DNA of 9,354 nucleotides from JBMOGA01 sp049318625 (GTDB lineage: Bacteria; Pseudomonadota; Alphaproteobacteria; Rhizobiales; Hyphomicrobiaceae): NCBI GenBank assembly GCA_049318625.1, contig JBMOGA010000098.1:1-9354 (forward strand), read 5' to 3'. The notes beneath the pieces are model-generated. The model did not search any database. It worked only from the letters and a program-made list of their open reading frames with translations, and was not told the DNA's origin. The position numbers and the translations under genes were made by a program. Of this stretch, positions 1-7,009 are shown in pieces. Positions within the stretch are counted from its first letter, which is position 1. Each line of letters starts with the position of its first letter.

Positions 1-57
1 ATCGAGGCGGGCGTTCACAGATTTGTGCAGTGGTATCGCGGTTTCTATCGCGTTTGA
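1..57 (+). CDS. C-terminal fragment of a probable NAD-dependent nucleotide-sugar epimerase (UDP-glucuronate 4-epimerase type)
   Basis: Reading from base 1 gives 18 codons ending at TGA (55-57); the peptide is IEAGVHRFVQWYRGFYRV. The pattern G-V-x-R-F-V-x-W-Y-R-x-(F/Y)-Y just before the stop is, from memory of the family, typical of the C-terminus of UDP-glucuronate 4-epimerases, short-chain dehydrogenase-type enzymes that supply UDP-galacturonate for surface polysaccharides. The catalytic part (Rossmann GxxGxxG and YxxxK motifs) lies outside the window. The glycosyltransferase gene starting 164 bases downstream on the same strand fits a polysaccharide locus. The call rests on a short tail, so another sugar epimerase or dehydratase of the same superfamily is possible. 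Confidence 0.55.
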   Translation: MEAGVHRFVQWYRGFYRV

Positions 58-116
58 GGCGCAATCTGGCCTCCTTGCCGCCGCATTTGACCGGCTAGCT
101 CCGAAAGGTCGAAGTC

Positions 117-121
117 GACTC
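117..121. promoter_or_regulatory. GANTC site (possible CcrM methylation site)
   Basis: The sequence GACTC matches GANTC, the target of the cell-cycle methyltransferase CcrM in alphaproteobacteria. It lies 32 bases upstream of the CtrA-like box and about 100 bases upstream of the glycosyltransferase start. A single 5-base match can easily be chance; it is listed because of its position beside the CtrA-like site. Confidence 0.25.
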
Positions 122-153
122 GAACCCCACGTCCGGTGCGTTCGAGCAGTGCC

Positions 154-169
154 TTAACGCGACATTAAC
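154..169 (+). promoter_or_regulatory. CtrA-type binding box upstream of the glycosyltransferase
   Basis: TTAA at 154-157 and TTAAC at 165-169 are separated by exactly seven bases, the full TTAA-N7-TTAAC consensus of the response regulator CtrA. The box ends 52 bases before the ATG at 222, a normal promoter distance. I saw the tetramer TTAA nowhere else in this GC-rich window, so two copies at this spacing are unlikely to be base-composition noise. CtrA sites often overlap the -35 element of the promoter they control; I do not see a convincing -10 element 17 bases downstream. Binding is inferred, not shown. Confidence 0.5.
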
Positions 170-221
170 CAAGTCGCGCTCTGCTCTCCGGTAGGCCCGA
201 GTATCGGGAAACGGAGTTCCC

Positions 222-1070
222 ATGCCTGTTGCGGCATTTGTCATCAATCTCGCGGCCGACAAAGCCCGGATGCTGAGCTTCGCCGCCCAGGCGGACGCGT
301 GCGCCCTGCCGGTGCGCCGCGTCGAAGCCGTCCGCGGCTTCGCGATGCCGGACTGGCTCGCGCCGCTGTTTCTCGACGCCAGTGGCGCGCCGCGCTCGCC
401 GCTGCTCCCAGGCGAAGTGGGCTGTTACGCGAGCCACCTGATCGCCGCCGCCCATATCGTCCGCGACGGCTTGCCGATGGCGGTGGTCTTCGAGGACGAC
501 GTCGAGTTCGATAGCGATCTGCCTGCCTTGCTGGAAACCCTGGTGGCCAGCCTGCCCGTGGACTGGGACATCGTGCGCCTGTCCTCCCCGACCCGCCGCT
601 CCGTGCTGAGCCTGGCGCGCCTCTCGGGACGTCACCACCTCGTCCGCTACTCGAAACTGCCGAAGGCCAGCGGCGCCTACCTGCTGAGCGCCAGTGGTGC
701 CCGCAAGTTGCTCGCCGCCACGCCCCGCGTGCGCCCGTTCGATGCCGACCTGCGCTACGGCTGGCTGCTCGGCCTCGACAGCTACGGCGTCTATCCCGAG
801 CCGGTGCGCCAGCCCGAGCGGTTCGCCTCGACGATCAAGCCGGCGGCGGTCGCGCGACGTGCCGCCCGTGGACGGCGCTGGAAGCGGCCGCATGCCTGGG
901 CCCGCGTCGTCGGCGTCGCGCACATGGTGCGGGCGCTGGGCTTCCAGTCGTGGCTCGCCTGCTCGTGGCAGAACGCGTCGCTGGCGCTGGACGGCAAGCC
1001 CTCCCGCGCCACTGCCGCGCCGGTGGCGGCGCATCATCACAGGGCGGTTCCGGTCGTCGCGGTCTCGTAA
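222..1070 (+). CDS. Glycosyltransferase family 25 protein (LPS/surface polysaccharide biosynthesis)
   Basis: The 282-residue protein is a family GT25 enzyme (LgtB/LpsA-like), which transfers a sugar, often galactose, from a nucleotide donor onto a growing surface oligosaccharide at the cytoplasmic face of the inner membrane. Family landmarks are visible: an N-terminal FVINL strand (6-10) followed by a basic residue, GEVGCYASH (64-72), the acidic metal/donor motif FEDDVEF (90-96), and a KASGAYLLSASGARKLL stretch near 150-165. There is no signal peptide. The C-terminal 75 residues are rich in Arg and hydrophobic residues, which may hold the protein at the membrane. The ATG at 222 is chosen because GGAG lies 5 bases upstream (213-216). 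Length is normal for the family. The epimerase tail upstream and the CtrA-like box at 154-169 support a cell-envelope role. The sugar and acceptor cannot be read from sequence. Confidence 0.88.
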   Translation: MPVAAFVINLAADKARMLSFAAQADACALPVRRVEAVRGFAMPDWLAPLFLDASGAPRSPLLPGEVGCYASHLIAAAHIVRDGLPMAVVFEDDVEFDSDLPALLETLVASLPVDWDIVRLSSPTRRSVLSLARLSGRHHLVRYSKLPKASGAYLLSASGARKLLAATPRVRPFDADLRYGWLLGLDSYGVYPEPVRQPERFASTIKPAAVARRAARGRRWKRPHAWARVVGVAHMVRALGFQSWLACSWQNASLALDGKPSRATAAPVAAHHHRAVPVVAVS

Positions 1071-1084
1071 CCCTTTCGGCGCGC

Positions 1085-4000
1085 TCACGCCGCTGGCGTT
1101 TCCGACGGTGCCCGCGCCGCCACGGCCCGCTTCCCGAACGACGGCAGCCCGCGGCACACCACGTAGAACAGCGGCGTGAAGACGAGGCCGAACAGCGTCA
1201 CGCCGAGCATGCCTGAGAAGACGGCGGTCCCGAGGGACTGCCGCATCTCCGCGCCAGCCCCCGAAGCCAGCACCAGCGGCACGACGCCGAGAATGAACGC
1301 CAGCGACGTCATCAGGATGGGCCGCAGCCGCGTCTGTGCCGCCGCCACGGCGGCCTCGAAGCGGGTCATCCCCTGCTCCTCGGCCTGCTTGGCGAACTCG
1401 ACGATCAGAATGGCGTTCTTGGCCGCGAGGCCGATCAGCACCACGAGGCCGATCTCGACCAGCACGTTGCGGTCGAGGCCAGCGACGTTGACGCCGATCA
1501 TCGCCGCCAGGATGCACATCGGCACGATCAGCACGACGGCGAGCGGCAGCACCCAGCTCTCGTAGAGCGCCGCCAGCAGCAGGAACACGAACACGACGGC
1601 GAGGCCGAACGCCATGACGGCCGTGTTCCCGGCGAGCTTCTCCTGCAGCGCGATCTCGGTCCACTCCAGCGCGAACCCGGACGGCAGGCTCTGCCCCGCC
1701 AGCTGCTCGATGGCCGCGATGCCCTCGCCGGAGGAGAACCCACGCTTGAGACCGATCTGCAGCTCCGCCGACGGATAGAGATTGTAGCGCGCCACGCGAT
1801 AGGCGCCGGTCGTATCGTGGAAGGTCGCGACCGACCCGATCGGCACCATCTCCCCGGTCAGGTTGCGGGTCTTCAATGCGGCCACGTCCGAAAGGGCCAC
1901 GCGATAGGGATTGTCGGCCTGCGCCGTCACACGGTAGGTCCGGCCGAGGATATTGAAGTCGTTGACGAACGCCGACCCCATGTAGACCGACAGCGCCTCG
2001 AACACCCGGCTGATCGGCACGCCGAGCATCTCGGACTTGGTACGGTCGATATCGGCCCAGATCTGCGGCGTGCGCGTGTTGAACAGCGTGAAGGCCTGCG
2101 CGATGCCGGGCGTCTGGTTGGCCGGGATCGCGAGACCCCAAGTGGCGCCCTCGAGCGCCGGCAGCCCGCGGCCCGAGCGGTCTTGAATGTAGCCCTTGAG
2201 GCCGCCGCCGGTGCCGATGCCGGGAACCGAAGGCGGCTCGATCACGAAGGCGAAGCCGCCCGGCAGCTGGGCCATCTGCCCTCTCAGATCGGCCAGGATG
2301 CCCGCCGTCGTCAGACCCGCCTTCTTGCGCTCCGCGAAGCTCTTCAGCGTCACGAAGATCACGCCGCCGTTCGGGGCATTGGTGAACGTGGCGCCGTCGA
2401 AGCCGACGAAAGCCACCGCATTGGCGATGCCGGGGCGCGCCAGCATGATGTCGGTGGCCCGCCGGATGACGTCGTCGGTGCGGTCCAGCGTGGCGCCCGG
2501 CGGCATCGAGAAGGCGGTGATGAAATAGCCGCGATCGAGCTGCGGCACGAGACCGGCCGGCGTGACGGCAATGCGGTTCCACGCGAACAGGATCAATCCC
2601 GCGTAGATCAGCAGGAAGACCAGGGCCGATCGCACGACGCGCCGGGTCAGCCCGCCGTAGCCGGACGACAGCCGGTCGAAGGCGCGATTGAATCCGGCGA
2701 AGAACCAGGTCACCGGCCGCATGACGATCCCGAGCGGGCCCGATTGCTCCTGGTGGGCGTCGCCCTTCGCGTGCGGCTTCAGCAGCAGCGCCGCGAGCGC
2801 CGGCGACAGCGTCAGCGAGACCAGCGCCGAGATCGCCGTCGAGGCCGCGATGGTGATGGCGAACTGCTTATAGAAGGCGCCCTGCAAGCCCGTAATGAAG
2901 GCCGTCGGCACGAACACCGCGATCAGCACCAGCGAGATGGCGACCAGCGCGCTGCCGACCTCGTCCATGGTCTTGTGGGCGGCCTCGCGCGGGCTCATGC
3001 CCTCGGCGAGATAGCGCTCGACGTTCTCGACGACGACGATGGCGTCGTCGACCACGATGCCGATGGCGAGCACGAGCCCGAACAGCGACAGCGTGTTGAA
3101 CGTGATGCCGGTGGCCGCCATCACCACGAAAGTGCCGATCAGCGAGACCGGGATGGCGATGATCGGAATGATCGCCGCCCGCCACGTCTGCAGGAACAGG
3201 ATCACCACCAGGACGACCAGCGCCACCGCCTCGAACAGCGTCTTGAGCACCTCGTCGATCGAGGCCTCGATGAACTCGGTGGTGTTGTAGACCACCGAAT
3301 AGCCGATGCCGGCCGGGAAGCTCTTGGCCAGATTGTCCATCGACGCCCGCACCGCCTTGGCCGTCGCCAGGGCATTAGAGCCCGGCCGCTGGAAGACCAC
3401 GATGGCGGTCGCCGGCTTGTTGTTCAGGTAGGCGTTGATGGCGTAGTCCTGCGAGCCGAGCTCGACGCGGGCGATGTCGCGCACGCGCACCACCGACCCG
3501 TCCGACTGCGCGCTGACGACGATGCTCTCGAACTCCTCGATCGAGGACAGCCGGCCCTGCGTCTGCACCGACAGCTGGAACGCGCCGGGTGAGCGCGCCG
3601 GCGGCTGGTTGATGGAGCCTGCGGCCACCTGCAGGTTGGCCGCCCGCAGCGCCGAAACGACCTCGCCGGCAGTCAGTCCCCGCGACGCCACCTTGGCCGG
3701 GTCGAGCCAGATCCGCATCGCGTAATCGCGCGCGCCGAAGATCAGTACGTTGCCGACGCCGTCGACACGCGCCAGCACGTCCTTCACCGACAGCGTCGCG
3801 TAGTTGGAAATGTACTGCTGGTCGCGGCTGCCGTCGGGCGACGTCATGTGCACGACCATCATGAGGTCGGGCGACGACTTCTTCACCGAGATGCCGAGGC
3901 GGCGCACGTCCTCCGGCAGGCGCGGCTCGGCGATCGCCACCCGGTTCTGCACCAGCACCTGCGCCTGATCGATGTTGGTGCCGGGCTTGAAGACGACGTT

Positions 4001-4276
4001 GACCGACAGGCCGCCGTCGCCGGTCGACTGGGAGACGACGTAGAGCATGTTGTCGACGCCGTTGATCTCCTGCTCGATCGGCGTCGCCACCGTCTCCGCC
4101 ACCACCTGGGCCGAGGCGCCGGGGTAGACCGCCGTGATGTTGATCGTCGGCGGCGCGATCTCGGGATACTCGGCTACCGGCAGCGCCGCCTGGGCGATGA
4201 TTCCGGTGATCGTGATGACCAGCGACACCACGACCGCGAAGATCGGCCGCTCGATGAAGAAGTGCGAGAAGTTCAT
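1085..4276 (-). CDS. RND multidrug efflux pump, inner-membrane transporter (HAE1 family, MexF/OqxB/BepE type)
   Basis: The 1063-residue protein is a full-length proton-driven RND exporter of the hydrophobe/amphiphile class. It begins MNFSHFFIERPIFAVVVSL, the MexF/OqxB-style start and first membrane helix (about 10-28). A periplasmic porter domain follows, then helices 2-6 (about 340-500), helix 7 (about 550-567), a second porter domain and helices 8-12 to about 1040. The proton-relay residues are present: Asp410-Asp411 in GIVVDDAIVVVENVE (AcrB Asp407/408) and a Lys near 953 in GLAAKNAILIVEFA (AcrB Lys940). The start has a strong GGAGG 5 bases upstream (4282-4286). It is the second gene after the adaptor, 43 bases downstream of its stop, and is surely co-transcribed. 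The stop lies 14 bases from the convergent glycosyltransferase stop. Typical substrates of the group are quinolones, chloramphenicol, detergents and dyes; those of this pump are unknown. Confidence 0.96.
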   Translation of the reverse strand: MNFSHFFIERPIFAVVVSLVITITGIIAQAALPVAEYPEIAPPTINITAVYPGASAQVVAETVATPIEQEINGVDNMLYVVSQSTGDGGLSVNVVFKPGTNIDQAQVLVQNRVAIAEPRLPEDVRRLGISVKKSSPDLMMVVHMTSPDGSRDQQYISNYATLSVKDVLARVDGVGNVLIFGARDYAMRIWLDPAKVASRGLTAGEVVSALRAANLQVAAGSINQPPARSPGAFQLSVQTQGRLSSIEEFESIVVSAQSDGSVVRVRDIARVELGSQDYAINAYLNNKPATAIVVFQRPGSNALATAKAVRASMDNLAKSFPAGIGYSVVYNTTEFIEASIDEVLKTLFEAVALVVLVVILFLQTWRAAIIPIIAIPVSLIGTFVVMAATGITFNTLSLFGLVLAIGIVVDDAIVVVENVERYLAEGMSPREAAHKTMDEVGSALVAISLVLIAVFVPTAFITGLQGAFYKQFAITIAASTAISALVSLTLSPALAALLLKPHAKGDAHQEQSGPLGIVMRPVTWFFAGFNRAFDRLSSGYGGLTRRVVRSALVFLLIYAGLILFAWNRIAVTPAGLVPQLDRGYFITAFSMPPGATLDRTDDVIRRATDIMLARPGIANAVAFVGFDGATFTNAPNGGVIFVTLKSFAERKKAGLTTAGILADLRGQMAQLPGGFAFVIEPPSVPGIGTGGGLKGYIQDRSGRGLPALEGATWGLAIPANQTPGIAQAFTLFNTRTPQIWADIDRTKSEMLGVPISRVFEALSVYMGSAFVNDFNILGRTYRVTAQADNPYRVALSDVAALKTRNLTGEMVPIGSVATFHDTTGAYRVARYNLYPSAELQIGLKRGFSSGEGIAAIEQLAGQSLPSGFALEWTEIALQEKLAGNTAVMAFGLAVVFVFLLLAALYESWVLPLAVVLIVPMCILAAMIGVNVAGLDRNVLVEIGLVVLIGLAAKNAILIVEFAKQAEEQGMTRFEAAVAAAQTRLRPILMTSLAFILGVVPLVLASGAGAEMRQSLGTAVFSGMLGVTLFGLVFTPLFYVVCRGLPSFGKRAVAARAPSETPAA

Positions 4277-4319
4277 CTCTGCCTCCGCGGCGCGCGCATC
4301 GCCCGCCTGCCTCGACTGA

Positions 4320-5468
4320 TCAGTTGCCGGCCGTCTTGATGGCGCCAGCCTTCGGCGCGACCTTCGCGCCCGGCCGCACCATCGGATTGGCCAGCCCGTC
4401 GATCACCACCCGATCGGCCTTGTCGAGGCCCGAGCGCACGACCCTGAGCCCGTCGTCGAGGCCGCCGAGCGCGATCGGCTTCGGCACGATGACGTCGTCC
4501 TTGCCGACCACGAACACGATCTTGCGGGCCTGGTCGGACACCACCGCCGTATCCGGGATCAACAGCGCATCGTGTTCGCCGCCGAACACCTGGATGCGCG
4601 CGAACAGACCCGGGTTCAGCAGGTGGTCCGCGTTCTTGAAGATGGCGCGGCCGCGCAGCGTGCCGGACCGCTCGTTCAGCCGGTTGTCGACGAAGTTCAT
4701 GGTGCCCGTGCGCTTCCAGTCCGTCTCGTCCGCCAGCTTGAGCCGCACCGGCGTCGCGAAGTCGCGCGAGGAACTGCGGTCGCCGCTCTTGATGAGGCGC
4801 GCGTAGCGCAGATAGTCCGCCTCCGAGACGTCGAACTCGAAGTGGATGGGGTCGGTCGACACGATGTTGGTCAGAACCGTCACCGTCGCCTGACCGCTGC
4901 CCGAGACCAGATTGCCGACGTCCACGCGCCGGTCCGAGACACGCCCGCTGATGGGCGCGCGCACCTCGGTCCACTTGAAATTGAGCTGGGCGTTGCGGAC
5001 GTTGGCCTCCGACGCCTGCAGCGAGGCCCGCGCCACGTTGAGATTGGCCAGCCGCTGGTCGAAATCGCGCTGGGTCACGGCGCCGCTCTTGGCCAGCGGC
5101 TCGGCGCGCTCCACCTCGTTGGTGGCGAGCTGCAGCTGCGCCAGCGCGCGGGCCACGTCGGCCTGCGCCAGATCGACGGCGATCTTGTACGGCTGCTGGT
5201 CGATGGTGAACAGCAGATCGCCGGCGTTGACCATCTGGCCGTCGCGGAAGTGGATGCTCTCGATGAAGCCCGAGACGCGCGGGCGCACATCGACGCTCTC
5301 GACCGCTGTGAAGCGGCCCGAGTACTCGTCCCACAGCGTGATGCGCTTGGCGACGGGCTCGGCGACGGTCACCGACGGGGCCGGCGGCGGACCCTGCTGG
5401 GCGACCGCGGCGGTCGCGCCCACAAGGGCCAGGAGACAAGAAAAAGCCACGGCTCGGAGTGTGCGCAT
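4320..5468 (-). CDS. RND efflux periplasmic adaptor (membrane fusion protein, MexE/OqxA/BepD type)
   Basis: The 382-residue adaptor joins the RND pump to an outer-membrane channel. The reading frame is open upstream to an ATG at 5582, but I place the start at 5468: the product then begins MRTLRAVAFSCLLALVG with a signal peptide ending AVA|QQ (after residue 23), and AGGA lies 8 bases upstream (5477-5480). No lipobox is seen; Cys11 is inside the hydrophobic core. Domains in order: beta-strand lead with WDEYSGRF (46-53), typical of the MexE/OqxA branch; first lipoyl half (about 60-93, RPRVSGFI); alpha-helical hairpin (about 96-165); second lipoyl half (about 168-200, APISGRV); then beta-barrel and membrane-proximal domains. 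It is the first gene of the efflux operon, followed by the pump after 43 bases. No outer-membrane factor gene follows. Confidence 0.93.
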   Translation of the reverse strand: MRTLRAVAFSCLLALVGATAAVAQQGPPPAPSVTVAEPVAKRITLWDEYSGRFTAVESVDVRPRVSGFIESIHFRDGQMVNAGDLLFTIDQQPYKIAVDLAQADVARALAQLQLATNEVERAEPLAKSGAVTQRDFDQRLANLNVARASLQASEANVRNAQLNFKWTEVRAPISGRVSDRRVDVGNLVSGSGQATVTVLTNIVSTDPIHFEFDVSEADYLRYARLIKSGDRSSSRDFATPVRLKLADETDWKRTGTMNFVDNRLNERSGTLRGRAIFKNADHLLNPGLFARIQVFGGEHDALLIPDTAVVSDQARKIVFVVGKDDVIVPKPIALGGLDDGLRVVRSGLDKADRVVIDGLANPMVRPGAKVAPKAGAIKTAGN

Positions 5469-5526
5469 CGGACAGATCCTGACGGCTGGACGCAGGTGCG
5501 AAGACTGACGTGGATCACACGTCGGG

Positions 5527-5555
5527 TGCATAACAGCTTGTGCTTGCAGGGTCCA
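5527..5555 (-). promoter_or_regulatory. Weak candidate promoter of the efflux operon
   Basis: On the minus strand TGGACC (5555-5550) and TATGCA (5532-5527) are separated by 17 bases, a sigma-70-like arrangement with 4/6 and about 3/6 matches. It would start transcription near 5520, giving a leader of about 50 bases before the adaptor ATG. The match is poor and other starts in the 192-base gap are possible. Confidence 0.2.
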
Positions 5556-5600
5556 CGGGCGTGCGGTTGTGGGCCGCGCCAAGCGGCCCGGTTCAGTCGA

Positions 5601-5617
5601 ATTGAATAGGGTTCAAT
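5601..5617. promoter_or_regulatory. Perfect dyad ATTGAA-N5-TTCAAT, likely regulator site of the efflux operon
   Basis: ATTGAA (5601-5606) and TTCAAT (5612-5617) form a perfect inverted repeat around five bases, in the only upstream gap of the efflux operon (5469-5660). A further GGTTCA half-site at 5590-5595 repeats the one at 5610-5615, 20 bases apart, so related half-sites recur about every 10 bases. The dyad also fits the T-N11-A form of LysR-family boxes, and MexEF-OprN pumps are classically controlled by the LysR-type activator MexT; a TetR-type repressor site is an equal alternative. The site is AT-rich against GC-rich surroundings. No regulator gene is in the window. Confidence 0.45.
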
Positions 5618-5660
5618 GCGGTCTCTCGGGTAGGGGAACGGCGAGCGCGGGGAGGCTGGA

Positions 5661-5966
5661 TCACCATCCCGTCTCACTGCGCGGCACCCGTTCCGCCTGG
5701 CGCAGCGCCCACAGGATGTCTTCCTCCTCCACGTCGCCCATCGCCTTGTGCACGGTCGCGCGCAACCAGTGGCCCTTCTTCGGCATCGCCACGATGACGG
5801 TCTCGCGTGGCGGGCAGCCGGGGATCGTGCAGGCCAGCTCGGTGACGGCTACCGCCTCGTCCGCGTCGAGTTCCATGGCCGCCCGCGTCCACGCCTTCAC
5901 GCGCGGCAGCACCTCTTCGTATCGCCCCCGCGGACGCGGCGCGAACGGGTTGGCCGGGTCGCTCAT
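5661..5966 (-). CDS. Small conserved-type protein with a CX4C motif, last gene of the GTPase operon
   Basis: This is a 101-residue soluble protein without signal peptide or membrane segment. Its ATG (5966-5964) overlaps the WD40 stop by 4 bases (ATGA), and no clear ribosome binding site precedes it, so translation probably depends on the upstream gene. The central stretch VTELACTIPGCPPRETVIVA (41-60) holds Cys46 and Cys51 and continues to a basic segment (MPKKGHW) and TVHKAMGDVEEEDI. From memory, similar short proteins with an ELACTEPGCPPxET core occur in Hyphomicrobiales and are sometimes labelled nitrate reductase, a name nothing here supports. With two metal-handling GTPases in the same operon, the Cys pair suggests a metal ligand or a client/partner surface; that is inference. 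Function unknown. Confidence 0.8.
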   Translation of the reverse strand: MSDPANPFAPRPRGRYEEVLPRVKAWTRAAMELDADEAVAVTELACTIPGCPPRETVIVAMPKKGHWLRATVHKAMGDVEEEDILWALRQAERVPRSETGW

Positions 5967-7009
5967 CGGCCCGAGGCGGCCAGGTCGACCGATCCGACGA
6001 CGCCGTCGGCGGTGCCGTAGGCGAGGCCGCGGCCCTCCGCGCCCCACGCGAGCGCGATCACGGCGCCGCCGGCCTTCGGGCGCCGCACCAGCAGCATCCC
6101 CTGGTCGGCCCGGCGCGCCAGGAACAGTCCGCCGTCGTCGTAGCCGACCGCCAGCACCTCGCTCTTGGGGTGCCAGGCGACGGCGGTGACGCGGGCCGGC
6201 CGCGACCCGAGCAATTCGGCGTTCTTGCCCATCGGGCCGTCCTTGCCCTTGAACGGCCACAGCACGCCGCCCTCCGCGCCGGACGACGCGAGCCAAAGCC
6301 CGTTCGCCGACCACGACAGCGCCGTCGGCCGTGCCGGATAGCCGGCCATGCGCATGTTGGCGCCGTCGGACAGCCGCCAGCCGTGCAGCGAACTCTCTTG
6401 CATGATGGTGACCAGGAACTTGCCGTTGGGCGAGAAGCTGGCGCCGCGATGCGAGCCCTTCCAGCCGAGCATCTTCGACTGCGGCTTGCCGGCGTCGACG
6501 GTCCAGATCGTCGCGCCGTTGTAGTGCGCCACCGCCAGCCGCCGGCCCTCGGCGTCGAAGGCGAGACCGCCGACGCTGGACGGATGCTCCAGCGTGTGGC
6601 GGCTTCCGTCCGCTTTCTGCAGAACGGCCTTGCGCCCCTCCGACCAGGCGAGCGCGCCGGTCGCGGCGATGGCCACCGCGTCGATCCACTTGCCAGCGGC
6701 CGCCGCGATCAGCTCGGGCGCCGCGGCGTCGGCCGCAAGCCGCACGACCCGCCCGTCGTCGCCGCCCGTGAGCACCGGCCCGCCCTTGAGATCGGCCGCC
6801 AGCGCCAGGATGGCACCCGCGTGGGCCGCGTGCTCCGCCGCGGACGTGAGCTTGGCGTCCAGCACCCTCAGAAGGCCGTCGCCGGTGGCGGTGACGAGGC
6901 CGCCGCCGAGCCACGCGAGCCCGCACAGCGGCGCCCCGAGCGCCCGTTCGCGGCCATAGACCTCCGCCAGCGGCGGATCGGCTTTCACGGCACCCGGCTG
7001 CAGGATCAT
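5963..7009 (-). CDS. WD40 repeat beta-propeller protein
   Basis: The 348-residue protein consists almost wholly of WD40-like units. Blade-like segments of the form (A/L)xxxFSxxGxxLAxxxxDGxxxxW/L occur at roughly 25-51, 62-92, 106-131, 145-171, 187-212, 227-252, 273-299 and 315-343, enough for one closed seven- or eight-bladed propeller. There is no signal peptide or membrane helix, so it should act in the cytoplasm as a binding scaffold; no catalytic motif is seen. Its ATG overlaps the stop of the upstream GTPase by 4 bases (7006-7009), and GGAG sits 9 bases upstream (7019-7022). Its own stop overlaps the start of the small CX4C protein. From memory, a WD40 gene directly after a COG0523 GTPase recurs in Hyphomicrobiales, which suggests a shared complex. 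The partner is unknown. Confidence 0.85.
   Translation of the reverse strand: MILQPGAVKADPPLAEVYGRERALGAPLCGLAWLGGGLVTATGDGLLRVLDAKLTSAAEHAAHAGAILALAADLKGGPVLTGGDDGRVVRLAADAAAPELIAAAAGKWIDAVAIAATGALAWSEGRKAVLQKADGSRHTLEHPSSVGGLAFDAEGRRLAVAHYNGATIWTVDAGKPQSKMLGWKGSHRGASFSPNGKFLVTIMQESSLHGWRLSDGANMRMAGYPARPTALSWSANGLWLASSGAEGGVLWPFKGKDGPMGKNAELLGSRPARVTAVAWHPKSEVLAVGYDDGGLFLARRADQGMLLVRRPKAGGAVIALAWGAEGRGLAYGTADGVVGSVDLAASGR

Noticed and set aside
1077..1092. Small hairpin CGGCG-N6-CGCCG at the convergent stop codons as a terminator
   Set aside because: Only five base pairs, no T-tract on either strand, and it overlaps the pump stop codon.
165..2582. Open frame of about 805 codons on the minus strand spanning the GT25 gene and the C-terminal part of the pump
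   Set aside because: Composition is Arg/Gly/Ala/His-rich without any domain, and it crosses two well-supported genes in another frame; long spurious frames are normal at this GC content.
1817..3592. 591-codon plus-strand frame opposite the RND pump
   Set aside because: It is the antisense of a clear RND gene, with Arg/Asp/His-rich low-complexity protein and no recognisable motif.
5469..5582. 38-residue N-terminal extension of the adaptor from an ATG at 5582
   Set aside because: It would bury the clear signal peptide; the ATG at 5468 has AGGA at the right distance.
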